Of a stretch of DNA of 64,000 nt, positions 17,095-25,073 are shown one piece after another. This DNA is from JBGPHT01 sp041484525 (GTDB lineage Bacteria; Acidobacteriota; Terriglobia; Bryobacterales; Bryobacteraceae): assembly GCA_041484525.1 (NCBI GenBank), contig JBGPHT010000024.1:3141-67140 (forward strand), written 5' to 3'. The notes beneath the pieces are model-generated. The model was not told where the DNA came from and did not search any database. It worked only from the letters and a program-made list of their open reading frames with translations. Within the stretch, counting starts at the first letter, position 1; each line of letters starts with the position of its first letter. The translations under genes were made by a program, and so were the position numbers.

Positions 17095-17123
17095 TTGACG
17101 GCTAAAGGTAGGTATGACATTAT
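17095..17123 (+). promoter_or_regulatory. sigma70-type promoter of the PilZ gene
   Basis: TTGACG (17095-17100) and CATTAT (17118-17123) are separated by 17 bases and precede the PilZ start by 34 bases. Confidence 0.5.
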
Positions 17124-17156
17124 CGTATCCCTAAGCGCCCGTTGAAAGAGGGAGAA

Positions 17157-17513
17157 ATGTCCCCCGCTCCCGAGTTGAAGAAGTCCCGCCTTGCGATTGA
17201 ACGCCGCCAGCACAGGCGATTTCCGATCAAAATTCCGGTTGAGTATTCGCTGCGAGGCCGTCGCGGTCTGGCCGTGACTTGCGACATTGGTAGCGGTGGA
17301 GTATGTATCGATACTCCGGATTCCCTGCCGGTCGGCAAGCGAATCCGGCTAGCGCTGGATTGGCCGGCGGCGCTTGACGGCAGGCACGCGCTGCGGCTGG
17401 TCGTCATTGGCAAAGTCCTCCGAACTAGCGAGCGGGGCACTGCCGTGAGCATTCTGCGCCACGAATACCGCCTTCGCCCCAAAGGAATTACCCGATTCGC
17501 CAAGGTCGGCTGA
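17157..17513 (+). CDS. PilZ-domain protein
   Basis: The 118-residue product is essentially one PilZ domain. The c-di-GMP-binding signature is present in both parts: RRQHRRFP near residue 17 (RxxxR) and CDIGSGGVCIDT near residue 47 (in place of D/NxSxxG; the serine is kept as IGSGG). ATG at 17157 is preferred over an upstream TTG because AGAGGGAG lies just before it. PilZ proteins are c-di-GMP effectors for motility, exopolysaccharide or adhesion. The adjacent gene encodes a receiver-like protein, so both may feed into the same output. A second PilZ gene lies at 41.5 kb. Confidence 0.85.
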   Translation: MSPAPELKKSRLAIERRQHRRFPIKIPVEYSLRGRRGLAVTCDIGSGGVCIDTPDSLPVGKRIRLALDWPAALDGRHALRLVVIGKVLRTSERGTAVSILRHEYRLRPKGITRFAKVG

Positions 17514-17525
17514 CCGCTAACCCTC

Positions 17526-17945
17526 ATGTTTGGAACTATCTTGGCAGTGCACAAGGACATCGGGCTCCTATTTGCACTGGCGGTTACACTGGAAAACCAC
17601 AAGATCGGTGTGATCCCTGCCGCGTCGGTGAAGCAAGCCCACCTTCTGCTCAAGCAACTCAAGCCGGAACTGGACCTATTGATCGTCCAGTGCCGCATCC
17701 GCGGTGTTTGCCGGTTTGCCGCCGAAGCCAGACAGCGCCGGCCCGGGCTGCGGATCATCGGCGTTCTTTCCGAATCCCATGCCTGTGGCCCCTGCCAGGA
17801 GCATTTTGCGGCCAGTATACAGGACCAGCAGAGTTACGAAGTACAGAAACTGGCTGGTCTGGTCCGGCACCTGATCAGACAATCCCGATCGGTGGAATCC
17901 GCCCCCGGCCGCCAGGCACGCCAGATGGTCCGATGGCCGAGTTGA
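17526..17945 (+). CDS. degenerate receiver-like protein
   Basis: The 139-residue product has the alternating hydrophobic strand/helix pattern of a CheY-like receiver (TILAVHKDIGLLFALAVTLE, then KPELDLLIVQCRIRG, then LRIIGVLSE). The acidic pocket (DD near the start) reads HK, and the phosphoacceptor aspartate is replaced (IVQCRIRG where LLDIxMP is expected). It should therefore not be phosphorylated in the normal way. Four cysteines (QCRIRGVC, ACGPC) are unusual for the fold. It starts twelve bases after the PilZ gene. A constitutive or protein-interaction role is inferred. Confidence 0.6.
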   Translation: MFGTILAVHKDIGLLFALAVTLENHKIGVIPAASVKQAHLLLKQLKPELDLLIVQCRIRGVCRFAAEARQRRPGLRIIGVLSESHACGPCQEHFAASIQDQQSYEVQKLAGLVRHLIRQSRSVESAPGRQARQMVRWPS

Positions 17946-18098
17946 CCGTGGGCTGTAACTAGACTCGGAAGCGACTTGACAGCGTTTTTCGTCAGTGCCC
18001 CCATTCTTGCCCCTCAACCACATGCGCGCGATTGTGTTTCCCGGCGGCTCCCCGATTCTCCAATACGACATTGGAAGACCGTTAGCAGTGTCTCTTTC

Positions 18099-18513
18099 TT
18101 ACTCCTCTTGCTCCACAAGGAGTTCAATCAACTCGCGGGCGCTGATCATCTTGGTCTTCTTCCATCGATCCGGGAAATGACGCTTGTTGCCAGTGACGAG
18201 GTAGTCCGCCTCGCCAGCTTGGGCGCATTCAAGGAAAACGTTGTCGTCGGGATCAGTGCATTCTTCGACCCGAACGCTTGGCTTTGACCCAATGGCCGAG
18301 TTCCCGAATTGACTGGAGCGTGCCTTCGATGACATCCGGCGATCGCTTCAAATGAGGGCGGCGAATCACTTCATCATATTCGGCGAAGACGGCAGCGGAT
18401 ACGCAAAACTCCGCTTCACCGGAAAGGGCGAGCATTAGCACCGCGGCGGGAAGACCTTCCGGCTGGAGCAGCGCGGAGACAAGAATGTTGGTGTCGAGTA
18501 CGACCCGGATCAT
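18099..18513 (-). pseudogene. PIN-domain toxin, frameshifted
   Basis: Frame one (from ATG at 18513) encodes MIRVVLDTNILVSALLQPEG... to ELGHWVKAK. Frame two then continues PSVRVEECTDPDDNVFLECA and ends ELIELLVEQEE. Joined across the T-run at 18283-18285 they give a complete PIN nuclease of about 137 residues with the expected acidic residues (D7 in LDTN, the E in FAEYDE, DPDDN). The total of 415 bases is one more than a multiple of three, so a single inserted base is the simplest explanation, either real inactivation or a sequencing error in a homopolymer. It overlaps its antitoxin gene by ATGA. The family is that of tRNA/mRNA-cleaving VapC-like toxins. Confidence 0.8.
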
Positions 18514-18797
18514 TGGCCGGGCTTTTGCTTGCGCCGTTCACGACGAGAGGCGGCGATTTCCGCATCGATTTCTTTCATAGTCAGTTTGTCCAAGCCTTGC
18601 CGCTTTGCGCTGTCCCATGATTTTTCGAGCCAGTCCGGAGGCGGGGCGAAGGTCTTGACATAATCGGTCACGCTCAGAATGAGCACAGCGGGTTCACCAT
18701 TCCGCTCCACGAGAAAACGGTCGTTGTTCTCGACGGCGCGGTTCATGATTTGGCCGAGTTGCGTACGTGCGGTGAGGGCGGAGATTTTGCGGATCAT
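18510..18797 (-). CDS. Phd/YefM-type antitoxin
   Basis: The 95-residue product begins with the Phd/YefM DNA-binding fold (ISALTARTQLGQIMNRAVEN, then FLVERNGEPAVLILSVTDY). It ends in a flexible charged tail (EIAASRRERRKQKPGQ) that would wrap the toxin. It is directly upstream of, and four bases overlapping, the PIN toxin, the usual antitoxin-first order. The perfect palindrome two bases before its ATG is the likely autoregulatory operator. There is no recognisable ribosome binding site, and the -10 box is so close that the transcript would have a leader of only about ten bases. Confidence 0.88.
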   Translation of the reverse strand: MIRKISALTARTQLGQIMNRAVENNDRFLVERNGEPAVLILSVTDYVKTFAPPPDWLEKSWDSAKRQGLDKLTMKEIDAEIAASRRERRKQKPGQ

Positions 18798-18799
18798 AA

Positions 18800-18821
18800 T
18801 GATTAATTAATCAACTATAAC
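18800..18821 (-). promoter_or_regulatory. toxin-antitoxin operator and -10 box
   Basis: TGATTAATTAATCA (18800-18813) is a perfect 14-base palindrome directly before the antitoxin ATG. TATAGT on the minus strand (18816-18821) is a good -10 box just upstream. Phd/YefM dimers bind such palindromes to repress their own operon. Confidence 0.65.
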
Positions 18822-19007
18822 AGGTTCCCAGCGGTAACCTCTCATTTCTAGCCCATTTTGCGATGGGTGCTCCGCGCCGGATTGCGGCAAGCACGGCTTT
18901 CGCCATCAACGAACTCGCCACGGCCGGCTTGTTTGCGTGCCCCTGCCGTCTCTGGCGTTACGACTTCCCGGTAATGAGCGAAGAGCATGGGGGGCTGCTA
19001 ACTCTGA

Positions 19008-19985
19008 TTAGCCCCCAACCTTCTCCGTCAACGTCACCGGCGCTCTTAACCGAAAGCTGATCCTCGTCTCCGATGGCAGCGTAGCCGCCTGCCCGCGCGT
19101 CAGCAGCACGCCTCCCGCTCCCGCCGCGCCGCCGGCCCCTGCCCCGACCGCCGCACCCTTGCCGCCGCCCGCCATAGCGCCGATGGCCGCGCCGATCGCC
19201 GCGCCCACTCCGACTTTCGCGGCATCCTGCCCGTGCGTCTGCGCCGCTTGCCGCTCGAAGCTGTCCGTCTGGATCGCCAGGTTTTGCCCGTCCGAGGTGC
19301 GGATGCGCGTCAGTTCCACCGCCAGCGCCGCCACGCCGCGGACCTTGCCGCCGCGATCGGCCGCCACCACCCGGCCCTCCACCCGCGCCCCGCGCTCGGC
19401 GATGACAAAGCCGTCCGCGACCAGTTCACGGTCGAGCGTAGCGACGAACACATCGCCCGGCGTATTCCGCTCCGTGGACAACCCGTCCACAAGGCGCACC
19501 GGAATGAGCATTCCGGCGTTCAGCGTCACCCTGTGCGGTTCGGGCGGAGGCGGCGGAGTCACGTTCTCCGGTTCGGGGCGTGCGGGTGCGATCGGCTGAG
19601 AAGCCGGCGTTTCCCTGGGCATCTCGGCGGGCAAGGGCGGCGCCGACGCGGCCGGCGGGGGCTCCGTTTTCGCCACGATCGCCGGCTCGGGCCGGGGATT
19701 TGCCGGCGGCGGAACCACCCGCGCCTTCTGAGCCGGCTTCTGTGTCTTCGGCTTTTGGAACGGTGTGGCGCGGTGGTCCTCCGCGGGCATCTCCGCGGGC
19801 GTGGCCGGCGGCTGCGGCGCGGACGCGGTCTCGGGCGCCGGCTCAATCGGTGCCGGCGCCGCGGGTTGCGCCGCGACGGATGCAGGCGCGGGCGCGGCGG
19901 TGCGCGGCCTCTCCACCACCTTCATGATCGTGGCCCCGACCAACGCTCCGGCGATTACCAGCGCACCGATTTGCAGCGGTTTCAT
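19008..19985 (-). CDS. membrane-anchored Pro-rich protein with glycine zipper
   Basis: ATG at 19985 with AAAGGA before it gives 325 residues. An N-terminal signal anchor (IGALVIAGALVGATIM) leads into about 130 residues rich in Pro, Ala and Glu. A conserved beta-rich domain follows (VTLNAGMLIPVRLVDGLSTE ... GARVEGRVVAADRGGKVRGV), then a glycine zipper (VGVGAAIGAAIGAMAGGGKG) and a terminal strand. The beta domain resembles the VirB10/TrbI-like fold found in acidobacterial envelope proteins. Spanning the periplasm by the Pro-rich segment and inserting the Gly zipper into a membrane is an inference. It is divergent from dusB. Confidence 0.7.
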   Translation of the reverse strand: MKPLQIGALVIAGALVGATIMKVVERPRTAAPAPASVAAQPAAPAPIEPAPETASAPQPPATPAEMPAEDHRATPFQKPKTQKPAQKARVVPPPANPRPEPAIVAKTEPPPAASAPPLPAEMPRETPASQPIAPARPEPENVTPPPPPEPHRVTLNAGMLIPVRLVDGLSTERNTPGDVFVATLDRELVADGFVIAERGARVEGRVVAADRGGKVRGVAALAVELTRIRTSDGQNLAIQTDSFERQAAQTHGQDAAKVGVGAAIGAAIGAMAGGGKGAAVGAGAGGAAGAGGVLLTRGQAATLPSETRISFRLRAPVTLTEKVGG

Positions 19986-20074
19986 CTGTCCTTTATCCTC
20001 AAACACGGTTGACGGCCCGGACCGCAATTTCGTTTCCGCCCGGCAACCCGCTAAAATTGAATGATCTGGACGTC

Positions 20075-21106
20075 ATGAGCGGATTCCCTTCACATTTTTC
20101 GATCGGACCGGTGCGGATTGCCCCGGCTACGGTGCTCGCGCCTATGGCCGGAGTCACCGACACCGTGTTCCGCCGCTTCATCCGCAATCTGGACGGCTGC
20201 GGGCTGATCATGACCGAGTTCACCAGCTCGCACGGTGTGAGCGCGTCGCTCGGCGCGCGCAAGCCCACCAGGACCTTGACGAAGTACCTGGCCTTCGAAC
20301 CCGAGGAGCATCCCATCTCCGCGCAGCTCTTCGGCGCCGATCCGCAAGTCATGGCCGACGCCGCGCGTGTCTGCCAGGATCTCGGCTTCGACATCCTGGA
20401 CATTAACTTCGGCTGCCCCGTCAACAAGGTTGTGAAATGCAACGGCGGCTCCGGCCTGCTGCGCGATCTGCCGCTGGTCGAGCGGCTGCTCACCGAGGTG
20501 CGGAAGGCCATCACCATTCCGTTCACCATGAAGTTCCGCGCCGGCTGGAGCGACGGCGAACTGGTTGCCGTGCACATGGCGCGCCTGGCCGAGGACTGCG
20601 GTCTGCAGGCGGTGGCCCTCCACCCGCGCACCCGCGAGCAGGGCTATAGCGGCAAGGCCGATTGGTCGCGCATCGCCGAGATCAAGGCCGCGGTCAAGAT
20701 TCCCGTGATCGGCAACGGCGACATCGTAACTCCTGAGGATGCCCTGCGCATGGTGCGCGAGACCGGCTGCGATGCCGTCATGATCGGGCGCGCGGCATCT
20801 TCCAATCCGTGGATCTTCCGCCAGATCCAGCAGTACCTCGCCACGGGCCGCTACGACGAGCCCACCGAACGCGACCGCTACGACCTGATGCACCGGTATT
20901 ACACCATGCTGGTGGAGCAGAACCAAAAGGACACCGTCGGCAAGATGAAACAGTTCGCGACCTACTTCACGCACGGCGTGCGCAACGGATCTCGGCTGCG
21001 CGCCGCCATCTATCCGGCGCAGGAAGCGGCGGCGATTCTCGATCTGGTGGACGAGTTCTTCCAGGCCGAGTCAGGCCAAGCCGCGGAGCCGGCGCTGGTC
21101 CAGTGA
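20075..21106 (+). CDS. dusB: tRNA-dihydrouridine synthase
   Basis: The 343-residue flavoprotein reduces specific uridines of tRNA to dihydrouridine with NADPH. It has the TIM-barrel signature LAPMAGVTDTVFRRF, the catalytic cysteine C114 in DINFGCPVNKVVKCNGGSGL, the KFRAGW strand and the FMN-phosphate motif IGNGDIVTPEDA ... MIGRAASSNPWIF. These fit the DusB subgroup. The ATG at 20075 was chosen over an upstream TTG because the conserved region starts right after it. Its stop overlaps the GTG of rnhA in a GTGA junction. Confidence 0.93.
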   Translation: MSGFPSHFSIGPVRIAPATVLAPMAGVTDTVFRRFIRNLDGCGLIMTEFTSSHGVSASLGARKPTRTLTKYLAFEPEEHPISAQLFGADPQVMADAARVCQDLGFDILDINFGCPVNKVVKCNGGSGLLRDLPLVERLLTEVRKAITIPFTMKFRAGWSDGELVAVHMARLAEDCGLQAVALHPRTREQGYSGKADWSRIAEIKAAVKIPVIGNGDIVTPEDALRMVRETGCDAVMIGRAASSNPWIFRQIQQYLATGRYDEPTERDRYDLMHRYYTMLVEQNQKDTVGKMKQFATYFTHGVRNGSRLRAAIYPAQEAAAILDLVDEFFQAESGQAAEPALVQ

Positions 21107-21543
21107 AGAAGGTCCAGCTCATCACCGACGGCGCGTGTGTGGGCAATCCCGGCCCCGGCGGCTGGGCTGCCATTCTCCGCTACAACGGCAGCGAGCGGGA
21201 ACTGTGGGGTTGCGAGCCCAAGACCACTAATAACCGCATGGAACTGCGCGCCGCCATCGAGGGCCTGCGCTCCCTCAAGGAAGATTGCGAAGTCGAGGTG
21301 GTCACCGATTCCGAATACGTGAAGAACGGAATCACCACCTGGATTCACGGCTGGAAGCGCAAAGGCTGGATCACTGCGTCCAAGAAGCCCGTGGTCAACC
21401 AGGATCTCTGGAAGGATCTCGACGCCGAAGTAGCGCGCCACAAGACGACCTGGGTCTGGACCAAGGGCCACGCCTCCCATGCGGATAATAATCGCTGTGA
21501 CGAACTGGCGTCACGTGCCGCCAGGGAGCAGTGCCGGAGTTGA
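21103..21543 (+). CDS. rnhA: ribonuclease HI
   Basis: The 146-residue enzyme cleaves the RNA strand of RNA/DNA hybrids. All four metal-binding acids are present: D9 (LITDGACVGNPGPGG), E47 (TNNRMELRAAIEGL), D69 (VVTDSEYVKNG) and D133 (DNNRCDELA). The catalytic-loop H123 (WTKGHASHADN) and the basic handle (WIHGWKRKGWIT) are also present. Translation begins with a GTG that overlaps the dusB stop codon by four bases, which indicates coupled expression. Length and layout are those of the E. coli-type enzyme. Confidence 0.95.
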   Translation: MKKVQLITDGACVGNPGPGGWAAILRYNGSERELWGCEPKTTNNRMELRAAIEGLRSLKEDCEVEVVTDSEYVKNGITTWIHGWKRKGWITASKKPVVNQDLWKDLDAEVARHKTTWVWTKGHASHADNNRCDELASRAAREQCRS

Positions 21544-21588
21544 AGGTCCGATTTTAGGCTACAATGGAATTTGCGCCATCGGCTCCCC

Positions 21589-22920
21589 ATGTCAGCCCTG
21601 CCAGATCCTTCAACGGCGCCGCAAAACGCGCCTGAGCCTATTACTCTTCAGCCGAATACACACGCCCCTCGGACGTCCCGATGGACGCTCTGGCTGACGC
21701 TCGGCCTGTTCGCCGCCGCGGGCGGAACTGCCTGGCTGCTCCGGCCCCAGCCGAAATCGAGGAGCGCGGCTGCGTCTCTCACCCACACGGTCAAGGCGAT
21801 CCGGGGCGCGCTCGACCAGCGGCTGCGCGTCAGCGGATCGATTTCGGCGAAGATTTACGCCAGTGTCGCGGCGCCGATGATGGCTGGAGTCGAAGCCGAC
21901 CGCGGGCTCGTGCTCCTGTACCTGCCCCCGAACGGGTCGATGGTGAGGGAAGGGCAGATGATTGCCCAAATCGACGGCCAGTCAGTCAAGGATCACGTCG
22001 ACGATCTGGACGCCCAAGTGGCCCAAATGGCATTGGACCTCCGCCGGCTCGGCGCGCAGCAGCAGGCCGCGACGGAATCGGCCCGGCAGCGCGTGCGCGC
22101 GGCGCAGGCCGCACTCGACAAGGCAAGACAGGAGATGCGCGCGCTCGAGGTGAAAACTTCCATCGATCGCCAGCGGCTCCAACTCGCGCTCGAAGAGGCG
22201 CAGGTTACGTACGAGCAGCAGAAGCAGGAATTGCAGCTCCTCGCGGAACGCCAGGAATCCGAGAGGCGAATCGCCGAGCTGGACAACCAACGCCAGACCC
22301 GCCACCGCGATCGTCATCGCCGCGACCTCGACCACTTCACCATCCGCGCGCCTATGGGCGGGCAGGTCGTGCTGCGCACCATCAACCGTCGCGGCCAGCA
22401 ATTTCAGGTACAGGTAGGCGACGAACTGGCGCCCGCGCAGCCGTTCCTGCGCGTGGTCGATCTCTCGCAAATGCAGATGGACGCCACCATCAACCAGACG
22501 GAAAGCGAGCACGTGCGCATCGGCCAGCCGGCCATGGTGCACTTCGACGCTTATCCGGATCTGGTGGTGCGCGGACGCGTCGAGGCGGTGGGCTCGATGG
22601 CGACAGGCACCGGGCGCGGGTCGAATAACTATATCCGCCGCATTCCGGTGCGCATTCAAATCGACGACCGCGACCCGCGCGTGATTCCCGACCTGACCGC
22701 GAGCGCCGATGTCGTCGTCGCCGAGCAAGGTGAGGGTCTCATCCTGCCGCGCGAAGCCGTCCACGAGGAAGGCGGCAAGTCGGTGGTCTATGTGAAGCAG
22801 GGCGACGCCGTCGAAGCGCGCGAGGTCGAAGTCGGCGGATCGAGCAACACGCAAGTCACCGTCCGCTCCGGCATACAGGCTGGCGAAGAAGTGGTCGTGC
22901 AGCCCGACGGCATAAGGTAG
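21589..22920 (+). CDS. HlyD/RND-type periplasmic adaptor protein
   Basis: The 443-residue membrane-fusion protein has one N-terminal membrane helix (LWLTLGLFAAAGGTAWLL) and a split biotinyl-lipoyl domain (VLLYLPPNGSMVREGQMIAQ and later DHFTIRAPMGGQVVLRTINR). A long coiled-coil hairpin lies between these halves (about residues 140-260), and beta-barrel and membrane-proximal domains follow, ending VRSGIQAGEEVVVQPDGIR. Such adaptors connect inner-membrane ABC or RND pumps to an outer-membrane channel. No pump gene is adjacent, so its partner is elsewhere. The last 19 codons and the stop are the first copy of a 102-bp tandem repeat. Confidence 0.88.
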   Translation: MSALPDPSTAPQNAPEPITLQPNTHAPRTSRWTLWLTLGLFAAAGGTAWLLRPQPKSRSAAASLTHTVKAIRGALDQRLRVSGSISAKIYASVAAPMMAGVEADRGLVLLYLPPNGSMVREGQMIAQIDGQSVKDHVDDLDAQVAQMALDLRRLGAQQQAATESARQRVRAAQAALDKARQEMRALEVKTSIDRQRLQLALEEAQVTYEQQKQELQLLAERQESERRIAELDNQRQTRHRDRHRRDLDHFTIRAPMGGQVVLRTINRRGQQFQVQVGDELAPAQPFLRVVDLSQMQMDATINQTESEHVRIGQPAMVHFDAYPDLVVRGRVEAVGSMATGTGRGSNNYIRRIPVRIQIDDRDPRVIPDLTASADVVVAEQGEGLILPREAVHEEGGKSVVYVKQGDAVEAREVEVGGSSNTQVTVRSGIQAGEEVVVQPDGIR

Positions 22921-23267
22921 CTGAAACAATCCGGGGATGCTCCGGGTGGCCTACACGACTTCCGCCGCTCCGGCATACAGGCCGGCGAAGAAGTGGTCGT
23001 GCAACCCGACGGCATAAGGTAGCGGAGAGAATCCGCGGATGCTCCGGGCGGCCTACGCGACTTCCGCCGTTCCGGCATCCAGGCCGGCGAAGAAGTGGTC
23101 GTGCAACCCGACGGCATAAGGTAGCTGAAACAATCCGGGGATGCTCCGGGCGGCCTGCGCGACTTCCGCCGCTCCGGCATCCAGGCCGGCGAAGAAGTGG
23201 TCGTGCAGCCCGACGGCATAAGATAGCTGAAAGAATCCGGGGATGCTCCGGGCGACCTACGCGACTG
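22862..23267 (+). repeat. 102-bp tandem repeat, four copies
   Basis: The motif GTGGTCGTGCA recurs at 22891, 22993, 23095 and 23197, exactly 102 bases apart. Each unit contains the adaptor gene's last codons (SGIQAGEEVVVQPDGIR), its TAG stop and about 45 bases of following sequence. The first copy is the real gene end; copies two to four lie after the stop. Within the codon portion the copies differ at five sites, all of them third-position synonymous changes (ATA/ATC, GCT/GCC, CAG/CAA, CGC/CGT, AGG/AGA). The post-stop portion has several changes that would be replacements. The period is a multiple of three, which keeps spurious minus-strand frames open. Confidence 0.92.
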
Positions 23268-23322
23268 CCGCAACCGTCGCGAAGGTAGGGGCGTCCCCGC
23301 ATTCTTTCACGCCCTTTGACCC

Positions 23323-24744
23323 TTAAGGCTGGGACGCAGGCACATCGCGGATGCGTACGCCCGCTGGTTTGCCGTGAGGTGGATCCAATACCAGGATTCC
23401 GCCGGCGTCGGCGGCCGCCTCGAAGATTTCTTCATCGTCGATCTCGACCTGGTACGTCCGTCCCGGCTCCAGTCCCAGCACGAACACCGCGTCCTCCTCA
23501 TCCAGCGTCACCTGAAAGCGGCGTGTCGCCACGATCGTCGCCTCCGTCATCTGGATCGGCGCCAGGATATTCTTCCGGTCGAGCGAGGTCACGTTTCCGT
23601 CTTCGAACACCTGCACCATACCGTCGAAATACCCGAACCACTTGGCCGAATCTTCCCAGCTCGAGCGCACGAACAGCTTCCCGAACTCGGCGTTGTGGTA
23701 GATCAGCGGCACGTGGTAGTAGCTCAGGCCGGGCTGGTACGGGTTGGCCCAGAGGAACTCGTAGGGCGCCCCGAACGTGCCGCGCAGGATGTAGCGGTCG
23801 TGCATGAGAAAGCCCTGCAGCACCTGCGTCTCGGGCGAGTTGACGTCGAACGCCACCATCGAGAGTTCCGCCGCCCGGGAAAGCGCCGCCGTCGCCGAAT
23901 TCGGGTCCCCGGCCTTGCGCGAGGCGCCGATGAAGTAGGCGTTCTCGGGGCCGTCATAGGGCAGCGGGTAGTAGCTCAGCAGGTGCTCGATCGGGTAGTC
24001 CTTGAAGAACCGCGGGAACGATTCGCGCAAGTCGAGGTTGGCATTGTCGCGGATGGCGTGCAGCAGTTCGAACAGCGGATAGGCGTCTTCGCGCCCGATC
24101 GCGCTGCGGCCGGCCCGCAGCGCAGGCACCGTCTTCCCCTCCCACCATTGATGGACCACGCGCTCAAGCTCGCGCTGCGGGGCCTGGGGAACGTGGTCGA
24201 AGAGCGCCACCGCCGCCAGCACGCGCGAGCGCACGGCCGCCACACTCGTGTCCGCCGCCGGATCGGCAATACCTTTTTGGAGGCGCGCTGTCAGATCGCG
24301 GCGCTGCGCGTCGGTGAGCAGGTCCTGGCACCAGTCGAAGATCAGCGCCATCTGCCTCAGGTCGGTGCCCGGCGCCAACGCAGCCGCAATTGCCTCCTTC
24401 CCGGCTTTGGCGTCGCCCGCGATCTGGTAGTACAGCGCCTGCGCGAACGCACGCTCCGGCATAGGCGCGTTGCCCGCGACCAGCAGCTCGAGTTGCTGCC
24501 ATCGCGCCGAGGTGCGATCCCGCTCGCGCCGCAGCAATCGCAGCCGCTGCGGCCGCAGGAACAGCCGCGGATGCTCCGCTGAAACCGTCACCGCCTCATC
24601 GGCGAACACGGGCCCCTTGGGCGCCTGCTCCTGATCCTGCGCCGCCAGCGGCATCGCTATCAGGAAAAGCGCGGCCGCAGCCGCCCCTCTCCCCGGCCCC
24701 TTGTTCGATCCAGTCACATTCCAGATTGTGTCATAGCGACACAC
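23323..24744 (-). CDS. heparinase II/III-like or alginate-lyase-like protein
   Basis: The 473-residue exported protein has a signal sequence (AAAAALFLIAMPLAAQ), then the N-terminal motif HPRLFLRPQRLRLLRRERD common to heparinase/alginate lyase-type (alpha/alpha) toroid proteins. A helical region follows, then a C-terminal beta-rich part (KLFVRSSWEDSAKWFGYFDG). It is shorter than typical polysaccharide lyases and I cannot confirm the catalytic Tyr/His pair. It may be a lyase or a non-catalytic relative. The GTG at 24744 gives the longest form; GTG at 24717 would place the signal peptide closer to the start and is an alternative. It converges on the 102-bp repeat array. Confidence 0.65.
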   Translation of the reverse strand: MCRYDTIWNVTGSNKGPGRGAAAAALFLIAMPLAAQDQEQAPKGPVFADEAVTVSAEHPRLFLRPQRLRLLRRERDRTSARWQQLELLVAGNAPMPERAFAQALYYQIAGDAKAGKEAIAAALAPGTDLRQMALIFDWCQDLLTDAQRRDLTARLQKGIADPAADTSVAAVRSRVLAAVALFDHVPQAPQRELERVVHQWWEGKTVPALRAGRSAIGREDAYPLFELLHAIRDNANLDLRESFPRFFKDYPIEHLLSYYPLPYDGPENAYFIGASRKAGDPNSATAALSRAAELSMVAFDVNSPETQVLQGFLMHDRYILRGTFGAPYEFLWANPYQPGLSYYHVPLIYHNAEFGKLFVRSSWEDSAKWFGYFDGMVQVFEDGNVTSLDRKNILAPIQMTEATIVATRRFQVTLDEEDAVFVLGLEPGRTYQVEIDDEEIFEAAADAGGILVLDPPHGKPAGVRIRDVPASQP

Positions 24745-24819
24745 ACCCTGCCCAATTGGGTTACAAGCCGGCCCCGGGAGCCCCGCCCAAAATATTGAAA
24801 GAAAAAAGGGTTGCAGAGA

Positions 24820-24848
24820 TTGACACGTGGAGGGCTGATTGCTAAATA
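24820..24848 (+). promoter_or_regulatory. promoter of candidate structured RNA
   Basis: TTGACA (24820-24825) is followed after 17 bases by TAAATA (24843-24848), which is preceded by the extended -10 dinucleotide TG with one base between. Initiation would fall near 24855, about 30 bases before the closing stem of the RNA. Confidence 0.55.
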
Positions 24849-24854
24849 TGGTTC

Positions 24855-25009
24855 TGAATTGGCGAAGTAACTTCTCAAACCTGCCCTCTGCTGCAACAGG
24901 CAGGCGGAAGAAGAGTGAGCCGAAGAGACAGCGTGCTTGCGGGAGCCGATGTTTGCAACAGTTTTAGCTCACTAGTCTTTCCTTGTTGGTTGCTGCAGAG
25001 GGGTTTTTT
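24855..25009 (+). ncRNA. candidate rod-shaped small RNA (6S-like layout)
   Basis: The arms CCCTCTGC-T-GCAAC (24884-24897) and GTTGC-T-GCAGAGGG (24989-25002) form a long closing stem with one T-T mismatch. Inside it AGTGAGC pairs with GCTCACT, leaving asymmetric internal loops. The sequence ends GAGGGG followed by six Ts (25004-25009), and a good promoter lies upstream. A closing stem, central internal loop and apical arm resemble 6S RNA, although about 155 bases is short for that family. Acidobacterial RNA motifs such as Acido-1 or Acido-Lenti-1 are alternatives. Identity is unproven; the evidence is structural only. Confidence 0.45.
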
Positions 25010-25073
25010 GTGTCTAACGGTTTCAATCGATCTCTCCATGGGGTCACAGGTAGCGCAGTTATCTGGCATTTCG

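Noticed and set aside
22862..23267. Possible CRISPR array
   Set aside because: Units are continuous 102-bp near-copies without unique spacers.
22788..23273. Minus-strand frame with four 34-residue repeats
   Set aside because: It exists because the 102-bp repeat is a multiple of three; no start signal, and the repeat is explained by duplication of the plus-strand gene end.
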